64,000 nucleotides of DNA, taken from contig NZ_JADBEJ010000001.1 in assembly GCF_014873915.1 (NCBI RefSeq), positions 1 through 64,000 on the forward strand. The letters run 5' to 3'. Position numbers and translations under genes: made by a program. Each line of letters begins with the position of its first letter. Within the stretch, counting starts at the first letter, position 1. The stretch comes from Amycolatopsis roodepoortensis (lineage in GTDB: Bacteria > Actinomycetota > Actinomycetes > Mycobacteriales > Pseudonocardiaceae). The notes beneath the pieces are model-generated. The model saw only the letters and a program-made list of their open reading frames with translations. It ran no database searches and was not told the origin of the DNA. This document shows, piece by piece, positions 36,575 to 45,247 of this stretch.

Positions 36575-37264
36575 TCAGAGCACGAAGACGAGGTCGCTCG
36601 CCGCCGCGTGGAACATCTCGGGCGCGCCGGCGTAGAAGGCCCGCCAGGCGCCGGGCTTACGGTGTTCGGCCGAAGCCGCGAAGGCCCAGGTGGTGCCGTT
36701 CCAGGTGGCGGTGACCGTCGCCGCCGTGGTCCAGCGGTAGGTGCTGAACGAGAAGTACTGGAGCTCGACCGGGATCGGGTTCGCGGTGTACCGGCCGGGG
36801 AACTCGATCGTGCCCGAGCCGGTCACGGCCTTGGCCGCGTCCCGGCCCGCCGCGAACGACGTGATCTTCGCCGGGTGGAGCACGACGATCTTCGCGGTGT
36901 CGGCGCCCGAGTTCGCGATCGACGGGTCGGTGGAGAAGAAGTCGGCGCGGTAGTTGCCGGTGCGGATCGGGGTCAGCGTCGCGCTGTACCCGCCCGCGGC
37001 GCCGGTGACCGGCTTGGCCTGCGCCTCACCGCAGAAGCCGTTGAAGCAGAACGAGATGCCCACCTCGGCACCCGCGATCGGGGTGGTGTCGGCCTTGGTG
37101 AGCTTCCCGGAGATCGTGACGGTCTGCCCGGCGTCGATCTTGGTGCTGCTGGTGGTCGTGGTGAGGGTGGACGGCTGGACCTCGGCGGCGGTCGCGGGTA
37201 CCGCGCCGGCGGTGAGCAGCGCGGCCGCGGCGATGGTGCCGATCACGAGCTTCCTGATGATCAT
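36575..37264 (-). CDS. Secreted protein with Ig-like domain
   Basis: The 229-residue protein starts with a signal peptide (MIIRKLVIGTIAAAALLTAG, cleavage near ATAAE). The mature part begins with an Ig-like beta-sandwich (TVTISGKLTKADTTPIAGAE, GYSATLTPIRTGNYRADFF). Two cysteines in SFCFNGFCG may form a disulfide. It resembles other actinobacterial secreted proteins of unknown function. Its gene is not linked by context to the purine cluster around it. Confidence 0.75.
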   Translation of the reverse strand: MIIRKLVIGTIAAAALLTAGAVPATAAEVQPSTLTTTTSSTKIDAGQTVTISGKLTKADTTPIAGAEVGISFCFNGFCGEAQAKPVTGAAGGYSATLTPIRTGNYRADFFSTDPSIANSGADTAKIVVLHPAKITSFAAGRDAAKAVTGSGTIEFPGRYTANPIPVELQYFSFSTYRWTTAATVTATWNGTTWAFAASAEHRKPGAWRAFYAGAPEMFHAAASDLVFVL

Positions 37265-37366
37265 GGGCTCCCCAAACGGATTCCGGTGTTGGCGACGGCT
37301 AGGTCGGCCGGAAGCCGTGGTGTGTTGCGGGAAAATCCCGGTGTTCAGGATTCCGCCGTCGGTGCT

Positions 37367-37951
37367 TCACGCATCCGGGAGCAACGTGCGCGCGTAGGCC
37401 ACTGACGAGGCCCCCGCGACCTCGAGCGCTTCGGTGTTACGGAGCGAACGGCTCAACACGAACGCTCCTTCGAGGCTGTTCACCAATGCGATGGTGAGCC
37501 GCCGCGCGGCTTCCGGTTCGAGGCCGTACTTGCCCAGCTTCTCGGCGCCGGTCTCGATCCACGCCGTGAAGACGTCGGCCGTCGCGATCCGCAGCTTCTC
37601 GTTGGTGCTGGCGACCTCCAGCGCGACCGTCGCGATGGGGCAGGCGTCGGCGTAGTCGGTCGCCTTCAGCGTCTCGGCGGCGCTGGCGAAACACGCCTCG
37701 ATACCGTGGACGAGGTCCGGCTCGTCGGCGAAGAAGATCTCGAACAGCGCGAGGTACATCATCCCCGAGGTACGGATGACCTCCTCGCCGAGCTGTTCCT
37801 TGCCGCCGGGGAAGAAGTGGTACAGCGAGCCGAACGGCGCGTTCGCCGCCTCGACGATCTGCTTCACCCCGGTGCCGGTGTACCCGTTGCGCCGGAGCAG
37901 CTCGGCGCCGGCGTTCACGATGCGTTCCCGCGTTCCAGTCACGCTCTCCAT
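37367..37951 (-). CDS. TetR/AcrR regulator (LmrA/YxaF-type C-terminus)
   Basis: From ATG 37951 the 194-residue protein has an N-terminal helix-turn-helix (TRERIVNAGAELLRRNGYTG, GVKQIVEAANAPFGSLYHFF) and a C-terminal part with FPGGKEQLGEEVIRTSG and ACPIATVALEVASTNEKLR, typical of the LmrA/YxaF group. The operator GATAGA-N4-TCTATC overlaps its own start region, a common feature of that group. Divergent from an S33 peptidase gene, which may be a target. Confidence 0.85.
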   Translation of the reverse strand: MESVTGTRERIVNAGAELLRRNGYTGTGVKQIVEAANAPFGSLYHFFPGGKEQLGEEVIRTSGMMYLALFEIFFADEPDLVHGIEACFASAAETLKATDYADACPIATVALEVASTNEKLRIATADVFTAWIETGAEKLGKYGLEPEAARRLTIALVNSLEGAFVLSRSLRNTEALEVAGASSVAYARTLLPDA

Positions 37952-37967
37952 GATAGAGCGTTCTATC
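37952..37967. promoter_or_regulatory. TetR operator GATAGA-N4-TCTATC
   Basis: The palindrome directly abuts the ATG of the LmrA/YxaF-like regulator gene. It resembles the ATAGA..TCTAT sites bound by this TetR group in other bacteria. It would repress the regulator and possibly the divergent peptidase gene about 125 bases away. Confidence 0.75.
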
Positions 37968-38091
37968 AAGTTCCGGAGGTCCCTTCGACCTTGGTTCACC
38001 TTCCGGCGCTACCTGCGGTCGATGTTCGCCCGGTGTGCCCGGCCCTAGCGTCGTGAGCCGTTGGGAAACCAAGGAAAGAAGGGGGAAGAAC

Positions 38092-39603
38092 ATGAAGCGG
38101 CTCTTGGCCGTCGGGTTGCTCCCGGTGATCGTGGGCGGGCTGCTCTCCGGAGCCACCACGGCTTCGGCGAGCGTCCCGGCGCACTACGCCGACCAGAAGC
38201 TGGATTGGCATCCCTGCGCGGCGGAGGAACTGATCACGTTGCCGCCGGGCACCGATATCAGCGGGCTCGAATGCGCGACGTTCCGTACTCCCCGCGACTG
38301 GGATCGCGCGGGCGAGAGGCAGGACCTGACCATCGCCGTCAGCAGGCTGAAGTCCACCGGGCCGTCGACGGCCTCGCTGCTCACCAACCCAGGCGGGCCG
38401 GGCGGTCCCGGGCGCTGGTTCCCGGTGACGTTCCGCGGGCAGGAGAAGCTGCGCGAGCATCAGGACATCATCGGGATCGACGTGCGCGGGACCGGCAAGA
38501 GCACCAACGTCACCTGCCGGGGTACGGCCGACCTCATCCAGCAGCTGGATCCGCGCGATCGTGACCCGCGCAATCTGAACCAGATCCTGGCCAACGCCGA
38601 GCACGTGGCCAGGTCCTGCCAGAGCGCCGGCGGCGAACTCGGCCCGCTGATCACCACCCACCAGACGATCAGGGACTTCGATCTGCTCCGGACGCTGCTC
38701 GGCAGGGAGAAGATCAACTGGGTCGGCTACTCCGGCGGCACCTGGCTGGGGGCGCATTACGCGCAGCAGTTCCCGCAGCGGACCGGGCGGTTCGTGCTGG
38801 ACTCCGCGACGGAGTTCACCACGGACTGGCAGAAGACGTTCGACCGGCAGCCGGTCGGGTTCGAACGGCGCTGGCGGCAGGACTTCCTGCCGTGGATGGC
38901 GCGGTACGACGCGAAGTACCACTTCGGCACCAACGGTGAAGAGGTCCGGCAGAGCTACGAGCGGGTCCGCTACGCCTTGTCCCGCAACCCGCTGAACGGA
39001 AGCGGGCCGATGGAACTCGACACCGCCATCATCTACATGCTGTACAAGAAGGCGACCTTCCCGGCGCTGGCCGACCTGCTGGTCAAGATCCGGGACGCGA
39101 TGGAGAACCCGGCGGCCAGGGCAGAGGCGAAGGCGGCCGTCGACGCGGCGGGTGACCACCCCGACGCGCAGGACGCCACCTTCTGGAACACCCTCTGCGG
39201 TGAGGGACGTTTCATCGGCACCCGTGAGTCGCTGATCCGCGCCTCGCAGCGGAACCTGGACCGCGGTCTGCTCCTGGCGGGTGGCGGCACGCTGAACGCC
39301 TCGGTCTGCCTGTTCTGGGACAAGGAACCCCGTCCGCTGCCGAAGATGGACGGCAAGGGGGTCCCGCCGGTGCTGATCGTGCACTCCGAGCACGACCCGG
39401 CCACAGCGATCGAGGGCGCCAGGAAGGCGCACGCCGGGTTCGCGAACTCGCGGATGCTGACCGTGACCGGTGAGGGTGACCACGGGCTCTACGCCGACGG
39501 GAACCCCAAGCTGGACGAGATCGTGGACGCCTTCCTGGTCGACGGAGTCATCCCCGCCGACCAGAGCGTCCCGGGGATGCCGCTACCGGTGCCGGCTCCC
39601 TAG
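38092..39603 (+). CDS. Secreted S33-type tripeptidyl aminopeptidase
   Basis: The 503-residue protein starts with a signal peptide (MKRLLAVGLLPVIVGGLLSG, cleavage near ASA-SVPAH). It is an alpha/beta hydrolase of the SlpD/SlpE/Tap group, with NPGGPGGPG for the oxyanion hole, GIDVRGTGKS, nucleophile elbow WVGYSGGTWLG, acid in HSEHDPAT and base in GEGDHG. Such enzymes remove tripeptides or short chains from N-termini outside the cell. RBS-like GGGGGAAG precedes ATG 38092. The TetR gene is divergent. Confidence 0.88.
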   Translation: MKRLLAVGLLPVIVGGLLSGATTASASVPAHYADQKLDWHPCAAEELITLPPGTDISGLECATFRTPRDWDRAGERQDLTIAVSRLKSTGPSTASLLTNPGGPGGPGRWFPVTFRGQEKLREHQDIIGIDVRGTGKSTNVTCRGTADLIQQLDPRDRDPRNLNQILANAEHVARSCQSAGGELGPLITTHQTIRDFDLLRTLLGREKINWVGYSGGTWLGAHYAQQFPQRTGRFVLDSATEFTTDWQKTFDRQPVGFERRWRQDFLPWMARYDAKYHFGTNGEEVRQSYERVRYALSRNPLNGSGPMELDTAIIYMLYKKATFPALADLLVKIRDAMENPAARAEAKAAVDAAGDHPDAQDATFWNTLCGEGRFIGTRESLIRASQRNLDRGLLLAGGGTLNASVCLFWDKEPRPLPKMDGKGVPPVLIVHSEHDPATAIEGARKAHAGFANSRMLTVTGEGDHGLYADGNPKLDEIVDAFLVDGVIPADQSVPGMPLPVPAP

Positions 39604-39628
39604 CGACGCCGGGCCGCCTGCTCCCAGT

Positions 39629-39681
39629 GTCGCGAAAGCCACTTTCGGGACGCCAGACGTCCCGAAAGTGGCTTTCGCGAC
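39629..39681. terminator. Perfect 24-base hairpin, possible genome repeat
   Basis: Arms 39629-39652 and 39658-39681 pair perfectly around CCAGA. The site lies between the converging peptidase gene and urate oxidase gene and should terminate both. The word GTCGCGAAAGCCACT from its left arm recurs at 44619-44633, so it belongs to a dispersed repeat family as well. Confidence 0.8.
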
Positions 39682-39693
39682 GTGCCCGCTGCC

Positions 39694-40572
39694 CTAGAAG
39701 GCGGCGAGGGTGTGCCAGGCCAGGCCGGCGTCCTCGGCGTCGTCCCGGAGGACGACACCCTCGATCAGGCCGTACGGGCGGTCGGCGGCGTAGAAGACCT
39801 CATTGTCGTTCTTCAGCCCGAACGGTGACAGGTCGACCAGGAAGTGGTGCTTGTTCGGCAGCGAGAGCCGGACTTCGGCGACCTCTTCGCGTTCCTTGAG
39901 CACAGCCTCTCCCATGGCGTACAGCGTTTGCTGCAGGGAGAGGCTGTGCTTGTCCGCGAAGGTCTCCAGCAGGATCCGCCGGACCTCCGCGTGGCTCGTG
40001 GCCCAGTCGATCCCGTCACCCTGGTAGCGCCAGCGCGCGGTCACGGCGGTCGCGAGGATCCGGTCGTTCGTCTCGGCCAGCGTCGTGTACTTGTCGCGCG
40101 GGAAGCCGTGGAACTCCGAGCCGGTCGACTTGAGCACCACGAGATCGTCCAAACCGGACACCACCCAGGCCTGATCACCCTGCACGGTCACGGCGGTCGT
40201 CCGCTTTTCGCTGCCCGCCTGGGAGAACGCGTGATCGTGGCCGGAGATCCGGTTCCAGCCGTGTTCGTCGATCAGGATCCGGGCGCCGGTGATGTGCTCG
40301 AACGAGCCGACGAAATGGTGTCCCAGCCGCAGCGCGAAGTCCTCGATCTCACCGACCGGGGCCTCCTTGGCGAAGGCGTAAACGGTGTTCTTCTGGGTGT
40401 CGGTCGCGACGACGTCGGCGTTGTCGCCGGTGAGGTGCGTCGCCGCGAGGTCGCCGCGAAGCGACGTCGAAACGGTCAGGTCCTTGAGGTGATGGACGGT
40501 GCCTTCGCGCTGGACGGTGACGAGCCGGACTTCGGCCTTGCCGTACTGGTTGGGGCCCAGGGTGATGGCCAC
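39694..40572 (-). CDS. uox: Urate oxidase (uricase)
   Basis: The 292-residue cofactor-independent uricase oxidises urate to 5-hydroxyisourate. Typical segments are LGPNQYGKAEVRLV, VVATDTQKNTVYAFAKE with the catalytic Thr-Gln/Lys region, HVFVGS-type LGHHFVGSFEHITGARILID, SGLDDLVVLKSTGSEFHGFP, and SLPNKHHFLVDLSPFG. Length is standard (about 290-300). It is the last gene of the minus-strand operon uraD-uraH-uox. Confidence 0.95.
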   Translation of the reverse strand: MAITLGPNQYGKAEVRLVTVQREGTVHHLKDLTVSTSLRGDLAATHLTGDNADVVATDTQKNTVYAFAKEAPVGEIEDFALRLGHHFVGSFEHITGARILIDEHGWNRISGHDHAFSQAGSEKRTTAVTVQGDQAWVVSGLDDLVVLKSTGSEFHGFPRDKYTTLAETNDRILATAVTARWRYQGDGIDWATSHAEVRRILLETFADKHSLSLQQTLYAMGEAVLKEREEVAEVRLSLPNKHHFLVDLSPFGLKNDNEVFYAADRPYGLIEGVVLRDDAEDAGLAWHTLAAF

Positions 40573-40578
40573 GGGCGA

Positions 40579-40896
40579 TCAGCTCCCTCGATAGGTGGAA
40601 TAGGCGAACGGGCTCAGCAGCAACGGCACGTGGTGGTGCTCGGTCCCGTCGGCGATGCGGAAGGTCAAGGTGACTTCGGGGAAGAAGGAGTCCGGGCCGA
40701 GGTGGGCGCCGGTGTCGAAGACCAGCCGGTAGACCCCGGGTTCCAGGGTGTCCGGGCCCAGGTCGCGGATCCGGCCGTCGGCGTCGGTCCGCCCTTCGGC
40801 GACGGGTTCGCCCGCGCCGGTTTCGAGCCGGACCCCGACGCCTACCGCCGGCCGTCCCGCGGTGGTGTCGAGGATGTGCGTGGTCACGAGGCTCAT
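40579..40896 (-). CDS. uraH: 5-hydroxyisourate hydrolase
   Basis: The 105-residue transthyretin-like protein opens 5-hydroxyisourate to OHCU. It has the N-terminal THILDTTAGRPAVGV strand and the signature C-terminal YSTYRGS. The His and Arg active-site residues of the family are in HILDT and the late strand HHHVPLLLSPFAYSTYRGS. It lies six bases before uox and overlaps uraD by four bases. Confidence 0.95.
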   Translation of the reverse strand: MSLVTTHILDTTAGRPAVGVGVRLETGAGEPVAEGRTDADGRIRDLGPDTLEPGVYRLVFDTGAHLGPDSFFPEVTLTFRIADGTEHHHVPLLLSPFAYSTYRGS

Positions 40897-41384
40897 GCCG
40901 TCACCGCCTTCTCCAGCCGCAGCGCGGCGATCTCGGCCAGCTCTTGACCGGCCACTTCGAGTTCCTTCTCGGGATCGTTCGACAGCCTCGAACGCAGGTT
41001 TTCCAGCAGTTCGGCGCCGCTCCGGCCGCTCGCGCAGACCAGGAAGACGTGTCCGAACCTCGCTTCGTACTCGGCGTTGGCCACGGCGAACTCGCGCGCC
41101 GCGTCACCGTCCACACCGGACTGTTCCGAGCGCGACCAGCCCGCTTCGGTGCTCTTCCCGTCCGCTTTCTCCCCGATCCGGGGATGGGCGGCCATGGCGC
41201 GCCGGACCTCTTCGGGGCGCAACGGGGTGAGCGCCCCGGCCGCGGCGAGCAGCGCGGCGAGATCGGCGTACGGGCGCCTGGCCAGCAGGGTCTCCACCCA
41301 GCGCGGGACGTCGAGGCAGGCGGTCAGCGCCGGCCGGACGTCCTGTGCGGGCGCCTCGTTGAACTCTCGAATGGTGAGCGGCAC
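40893..41384 (-). CDS. uraD: OHCU decarboxylase
   Basis: The 163-residue helical protein converts OHCU to (S)-allantoin. Visible family features are the N-terminal FNEAPAQDVRPALTACLDVP, the AHPRIGEKADGKSTEAGWSR segment that carries the catalytic His, and FGHVFLVCASGRSGAELLEN. It is the first gene of the uricase operon, preceded by a palindrome TCAACA-TTT-TGTTGA. Confidence 0.92.
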   Translation of the reverse strand: MPLTIREFNEAPAQDVRPALTACLDVPRWVETLLARRPYADLAALLAAAGALTPLRPEEVRRAMAAHPRIGEKADGKSTEAGWSRSEQSGVDGDAAREFAVANAEYEARFGHVFLVCASGRSGAELLENLRSRLSNDPEKELEVAGQELAEIAALRLEKAVTA

Positions 41385-41418
41385 GGGAACTGACGGTACG
41401 GCGACGATTCCGCCGCCG

Positions 41419-41433
41419 TCAACATTTTGTTGA
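41419..41433. promoter_or_regulatory. Palindrome upstream of the uricase operon
   Basis: TCAACA-TTT-TGTTGA is a perfect inverted repeat 35 bases before uraD and directly after the upstream regulator gene. Its CAAC/GTTG core resembles the palindrome before the purine permease (CCACAACGTTGTGG). It is a likely operator for the HTH_22 regulator or PucR. Confidence 0.55.
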
Positions 41434-41442
41434 ATCAGCTCT

Positions 41443-41919
41443 TCAGTCTTGGTCCCGGTTGAGGTAGTTGTAGACCGTGAACCTCGTGACCCCCAGCGCC
41501 TCCGCGACGGTCGACACCGACTTGCGGAGGCCGAACGCGCCGCGTTCCTTGAGCAGCCGCACCGCGCGCTGCTTGGCGGCGCGGTCGAGGGTGTCGAGTT
41601 TCCCGCCGAGTTCGCGTTCGACGTCGCCGATGAGCCGGGCCAGCGCGCTGTGCAGTTCGACGGCGGGCTCGCTCGTTTCGTCGCCGACCTGCCGGAGCTG
41701 GAGGGTCACGCGGGTGGCGCCGCCGTTCAGTGCCGCCCTGGCGATGGCGGGGAGCGCGTCGAGGAGGGCGTCGGCGTCGCCGCGGACGAGCGTGCCGAGC
41801 GGGCCGAAGTCGGCGGACAGGCCCGCGCCCTCCGCGGTGTCGCGGGCTTTGACGGCGTGTTCGGGTGGCGGACCCTCGCCGTGGAACGGTTCGCTGGTGA
41901 ACTCGGCTTCTAACTGCAC
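41443..41919 (-). CDS. HTH_22 (DauR-type) regulator
   Basis: The 158-residue protein starts best at GTG 41919 (VQLEAEFTSEPFHGEGPPPE). Its N-terminal domain is unlike known ligand domains that I recognise. The C-terminal part is the HTH_22 DNA-binding domain: RAAKQRAVRLLKERGAFGLR then KSVSTVAEALGVTRFTVYNY. It lies between allantoinase (divergent) and the uricase operon (same strand, downstream), so it is placed to regulate one or both. Confidence 0.75.
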   Translation of the reverse strand: MQLEAEFTSEPFHGEGPPPEHAVKARDTAEGAGLSADFGPLGTLVRGDADALLDALPAIARAALNGGATRVTLQLRQVGDETSEPAVELHSALARLIGDVERELGGKLDTLDRAAKQRAVRLLKERGAFGLRKSVSTVAEALGVTRFTVYNYLNRDQD

Positions 41920-41994
41920 GAAGCGAAGGTAGCGCCGCCAGGGCTCGTTGACGAGCAGGGTGGCCGGAGTTAATGTCGGAGTGCGAAACCTCGA

Positions 41995-42009
41995 TTCCAC
42001 TCAGTGGAA
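41995..42009. promoter_or_regulatory. Candidate IclR/AllR box before allantoinase
   Basis: TTCCAC-TCA-GTGGAA is a perfect 15-base palindrome 15 bases before the allantoinase ATG. It is a close variant of TTCCGC-TAT-GCAGAA before malate synthase at 19 kb. A shared IclR/AllR protein is the simplest explanation. Confidence 0.7.
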
Positions 42010-42024
42010 GTTGGAGGCTTTTAG

Positions 42025-43353
42025 ATGGACTTGGTGATCAAAGTCGCCCGAGCCGTGACGGCCGCCGGAGAGGTACCCGCGACCATCGGCGTCGACGGCG
42101 GCCGCATCGTCGCGGTGGAGCCCGCCGGAGCCGATCTCGACGGCGAGCGAGTGCTCGAACTCGGTGAGGACGTCGTCCTGCTGCCGGGGCTCGTCGATAC
42201 CCATGTGCACGTCAACGACCCTGGCCGCACGGAATGGGAGGGATTCGCTTCGGCGACCCGCGCGGCCGCGGCGGGCGGGGTCACCACGATCGTGGACATG
42301 CCGCTGAACAGCCTGCCGCCGACGGTCGACGTCGCGTCGCTGGAGGTGAAGCGCAAGACCGCCGAGGGCCGGGTGCACGTCGACGTCGGCTTCTGGGGCG
42401 GTGCGATCCCCGGCAACCTCGCGGACCTGCGCGGGCTTCACGAAGCCGGAGTCTTCGGCTTCAAGTCCTTCCTGCTGCATTCCGGGGTCGACGAGTTCCC
42501 GCCGCTGGACGCGCGCGGGCTCGAAGAGGCGATGACCGAACTGCGGACGTTCGACGGCATGATCATCGTGCACGCGGAGGACTCCGACGCGATCGACCAC
42601 GCGCCCGATCCGCACGGCGAGAAGTACGAGGACTTCCTGCACTCGCGGCCGCGCGGCGCGGAGAACGTCGCGATCGCGCAGGTCATCGAGCTGGCCAGGA
42701 AGACCGGCGTCCGCGCGCACATCCTGCATCTGTCCTCATCGGACGCGCTGCCGATGGTCGAGAGCGCGCGGCGCGACGGCGTGCGGCTGACCGCCGAGAC
42801 TTGCCCGCATTACCTGAGTTTCACCGCGGAGGAGATCGGCGACGGCGCCACGCAGTTCAAATGCTGCCCGCCGATCCGCGAGGCCGGGAACCGTGAACTG
42901 CTGTGGAAGGGCCTCGCGGACGGCGTCATCGACTGCGTGGTGACCGACCATTCGCCGTGCACCCCCGAGCTGAAACGCTTCGACAGCGGCGATTTCGGGC
43001 TCGCCTGGGGCGGGATCGCCGGCCTGCAGCTCGGCCTGCCCGCCGTCTGGACCCAGGCACGGCAGCGCGGGTTCGCGCTCACCGACGTCGTCCGCTGGAT
43101 GGCCGAACATCCGGCCGCGCAGGCGGGGATGCGGCGCAAGGGGCATCTCGCGCCGGGTTACGACGCCGACTTCAGCGTGTTCGCCCCCGACGAGGCGTTC
43201 GTCGTCGACGTCGCGAAATTGAAGCACCGCAACCCGGTCAGCGCCTACCACGGACGGCCGCTCGCCGGTGTCGTCCGGAGCACGTGGTTGCGAGGCGAGG
43301 AGATCACCGGTGAAGACCCGGCAGGCGTTCTGCTGACCCGGGGTGACTGCTGA
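42025..43353 (+). CDS. allB: Allantoinase
   Basis: The 442-residue cyclic amidohydrolase opens allantoin to allantoate. Metal ligands are visible in [20 protein letters not shown], the modified lysine region [33 protein letters not shown], and [10 protein letters not shown]. It begins at ATG 42025. It is followed after 13 bases by allantoicase and shares a divergent promoter with the HTH_22 regulator, where the TTCCAC palindrome sits. Confidence 0.95.
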   Translation: MDLVIKVARAVTAAGEVPATIGVDGGRIVAVEPAGADLDGERVLELGEDVVLLPGLVDTHVHVNDPGRTEWEGFASATRAAAAGGVTTIVDMPLNSLPPTVDVASLEVKRKTAEGRVHVDVGFWGGAIPGNLADLRGLHEAGVFGFKSFLLHSGVDEFPPLDARGLEEAMTELRTFDGMIIVHAEDSDAIDHAPDPHGEKYEDFLHSRPRGAENVAIAQVIELARKTGVRAHILHLSSSDALPMVESARRDGVRLTAETCPHYLSFTAEEIGDGATQFKCCPPIREAGNRELLWKGLADGVIDCVVTDHSPCTPELKRFDSGDFGLAWGGIAGLQLGLPAVWTQARQRGFALTDVVRWMAEHPAAQAGMRRKGHLAPGYDADFSVFAPDEAFVVDVAKLKHRNPVSAYHGRPLAGVVRSTWLRGEEITGEDPAGVLLTRGDC

Positions 43354-43366
43354 GATGGAGGATGCC

Positions 43367-44371
43367 GTGAACGACCGTCCTGAGTGGACAGCCCTGCCCG
43401 ACCTGGCCTCGCGCAAATTCGGCGGGACCGTGATGTGGGCGACGGACGAGTTGTTCGCCGAGAAGGAGAACCTGGTCAATCCCTGGGTGCCCGCGCATCG
43501 GGCGGAGACCTTCGGGCCCAAGGGCCAGGTCTACGACGGCTGGGAGACCCGGCGGCACCGTGAGCCCGGCGACGACCAGGCCATCGTCCGGCTCGGCCTG
43601 GCGGGTGCGATCACCGGCGTCATCGTGGACACCGCGTTCTTCAAGGGCAACTACCCGCCGTTCGTCTCGGTCGAAGCGTGCGCCGTCGACGGCTATCCCA
43701 ACGCCGCCGAACTGTCCGAAGCGGACTGGGACGTGCTGGTGAAACGCGGTGCGGCGGCGGGGCACACGGAGAACTTCTTCGAGGTCGGCGGGAGCAAGCG
43801 CTACACGCACGTCCGGCTGACCATGCATCCCGACGGTGGTGTGGCCCGGCTGCGCGTGCACGGCACACCGATCCCGGACCCGCGGCTGCTCGACCTCGGC
43901 GCGCTCGACCTGGCCGCGCTGGAGAACGGCGCGGTGGTCACCGGGTGCAGCAACATGTTCTATTCCTCGCCCAACAACCTCTTCTCGCCGGGGCTCGCCG
44001 CGCATCAGGCCGAGGGATGGGAGACCGCACGGCGCCGAGACGACGGGAACGACTGGGTCACCGTGCGCCTCGCCGGCGCGGGTGTCGTCCGGTTCGCCGA
44101 GTTCGACAACAGCAACCTCAAGGGCAACGCGCCGGGCTGGGCGTCGCTGAGCGGCCGGGACGGCGACGGCGAATGGGTCGAGCTGCTGCCCAAGACGCGG
44201 TTGCAGCCTGACACGCGGCACCGGTTCGCCCTCGCCGAGGGCCCTGAGGTGACCGAGGTCCGTCTCGACATCTATCCCGACGGCGGGATGGCGCGCCTAC
44301 GGCTCTTCGGGGCGCTTTCCGAGCGAGGCCGCGCGGATCTCACCTCGCGTTTCGAGGCGGCGCGCTCCTGA
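43367..44371 (+). CDS. alc: Allantoicase
   Basis: Converts allantoate to ureidoglycolate and urea. GTG 43367 is chosen because GGAGG lies five bases before it. The 334-residue protein has the two repeated beta-sandwich halves of the family: WETRRHREPGDDQAIVRLGL with THVRLTMHPDGGVARLRVHG, and WETARRRDDGNDWVTVRLAG with VRLDIYPDGGMARLRLFG. It completes a uricase-allantoinase-allantoicase route. No ureidoglycolate lyase gene is in the window. Confidence 0.95.
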   Translation: MNDRPEWTALPDLASRKFGGTVMWATDELFAEKENLVNPWVPAHRAETFGPKGQVYDGWETRRHREPGDDQAIVRLGLAGAITGVIVDTAFFKGNYPPFVSVEACAVDGYPNAAELSEADWDVLVKRGAAAGHTENFFEVGGSKRYTHVRLTMHPDGGVARLRVHGTPIPDPRLLDLGALDLAALENGAVVTGCSNMFYSSPNNLFSPGLAAHQAEGWETARRRDDGNDWVTVRLAGAGVVRFAEFDNSNLKGNAPGWASLSGRDGDGEWVELLPKTRLQPDTRHRFALAEGPEVTEVRLDIYPDGGMARLRLFGALSERGRADLTSRFEAARS

Positions 44372-44385
44372 CGCGAAATGCGGGG

Positions 44386-44562
44386 TCAGGGACGAGCGCC
44401 GGGCCGGTTCAGGTACGCGGAGAACAACGAGAGAACGGTGCCGATCGAGAAGATCGCGGTGAGCCACCAAGCGCCGCCGATGGACAGGTTCCACACCAGG
44501 GCACCCACCATGAGCACCGCCATGACGATGTTCCTGATCTGCAGCGGCGTCGGTTTGGCCAT
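44386..44562 (-). CDS. Small membrane protein, 58 residues
   Basis: A 58-residue protein is encoded from ATG 44562: MAKPTPLQIRNIVMAVLMVG, then two hydrophobic helices ending SLFSAYLNRPGARP. It is too short for most gene finders' default cut-offs. Typical membrane protein composition, good codon third-position GC and a stop near the allantoicase 3' end support it. I do not know its function. Confidence 0.6.
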   Translation of the reverse strand: MAKPTPLQIRNIVMAVLMVGALVWNLSIGGAWWLTAIFSIGTVLSLFSAYLNRPGARP

Positions 44563-44632
44563 GCCGCCACCCTCTCACGGGCGGCGGCGGGCCCTGCTCA
44601 GGCCCCGCCTTCGAGCACGTCGCGAAAGCCAC

Positions 44633-45247
44633 TCACCCGAGCGCCGCGCGCAGCCGCCGGTCTCTTTCCTCCGGGGTCTGCCGCGGGCAGCTGGTGCACT
44701 TCGGGTTGCCCGCTTCGTAGATCAGGCAGCAGGAAGCACGGCGTACCACGGTGTTCCGCCCGATCCGGGAGAACCGCGGCTCCGGCATCCCGAGTCCGAT
44801 CGCGGCCACGAGCGGCCCCGCCAGCTCGATCGCCCGGGCGGTGTCGCCGGTCCACAGCAGACGGTTGCCGATCGAATCGGTCGCGATCGCGCCAAGCGCG
44901 CGCGGATTCGCCCCCGTGACGGCCGAGATCGTGCCGATCGCCGTGCTCAGCGTCCCGGCGAACGCCGCACCGAGTTCGGCGAGGCCGCCGTCGAGGAGCC
45001 GTGACGACCGGGCGCCGGTGAAGCGTCCATCCGGGACGAGTTCGATCGTGACGGCGTCGAGCGACGGGTCCAGCGGCTCACCACGTACGAGCGACTCGAC
45101 GGAGGGGGCGACGAGGACGGAAGACAGCGAGTACCACCAGATCGTGCCGAGCACTTCGGGCCGCGAGCAGCCGTAGAGCTTCGCGGCGCCGCCGATGCGG
45201 GCGCCGACCCATGCGGCGTCGGCGAGCAGGGTCGCGGGTGCCTCCAT
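44633..45247 (-). CDS. FhuF-like (2Fe-2S) protein
   Basis: The 204-residue protein ends with RRASCCLIYEAGNPKCTSCP, the CC-x10-C-x2-C iron-sulfur motif of FhuF ferric-siderophore reductases. The N-terminal FhuF domain includes WWYSLSSVLVAPSVESLV. These proteins reduce ferric siderophores in the cytoplasm. Its start overlaps the stop of the upstream methyltransferase gene by one base. A half copy of the GTCGCGAAAGCCACT repeat abuts its 3' end. Confidence 0.82.
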   Translation of the reverse strand: MEAPATLLADAAWVGARIGGAAKLYGCSRPEVLGTIWWYSLSSVLVAPSVESLVRGEPLDPSLDAVTIELVPDGRFTGARSSRLLDGGLAELGAAFAGTLSTAIGTISAVTGANPRALGAIATDSIGNRLLWTGDTARAIELAGPLVAAIGLGMPEPRFSRIGRNTVVRRASCCLIYEAGNPKCTSCPRQTPEERDRRLRAALG

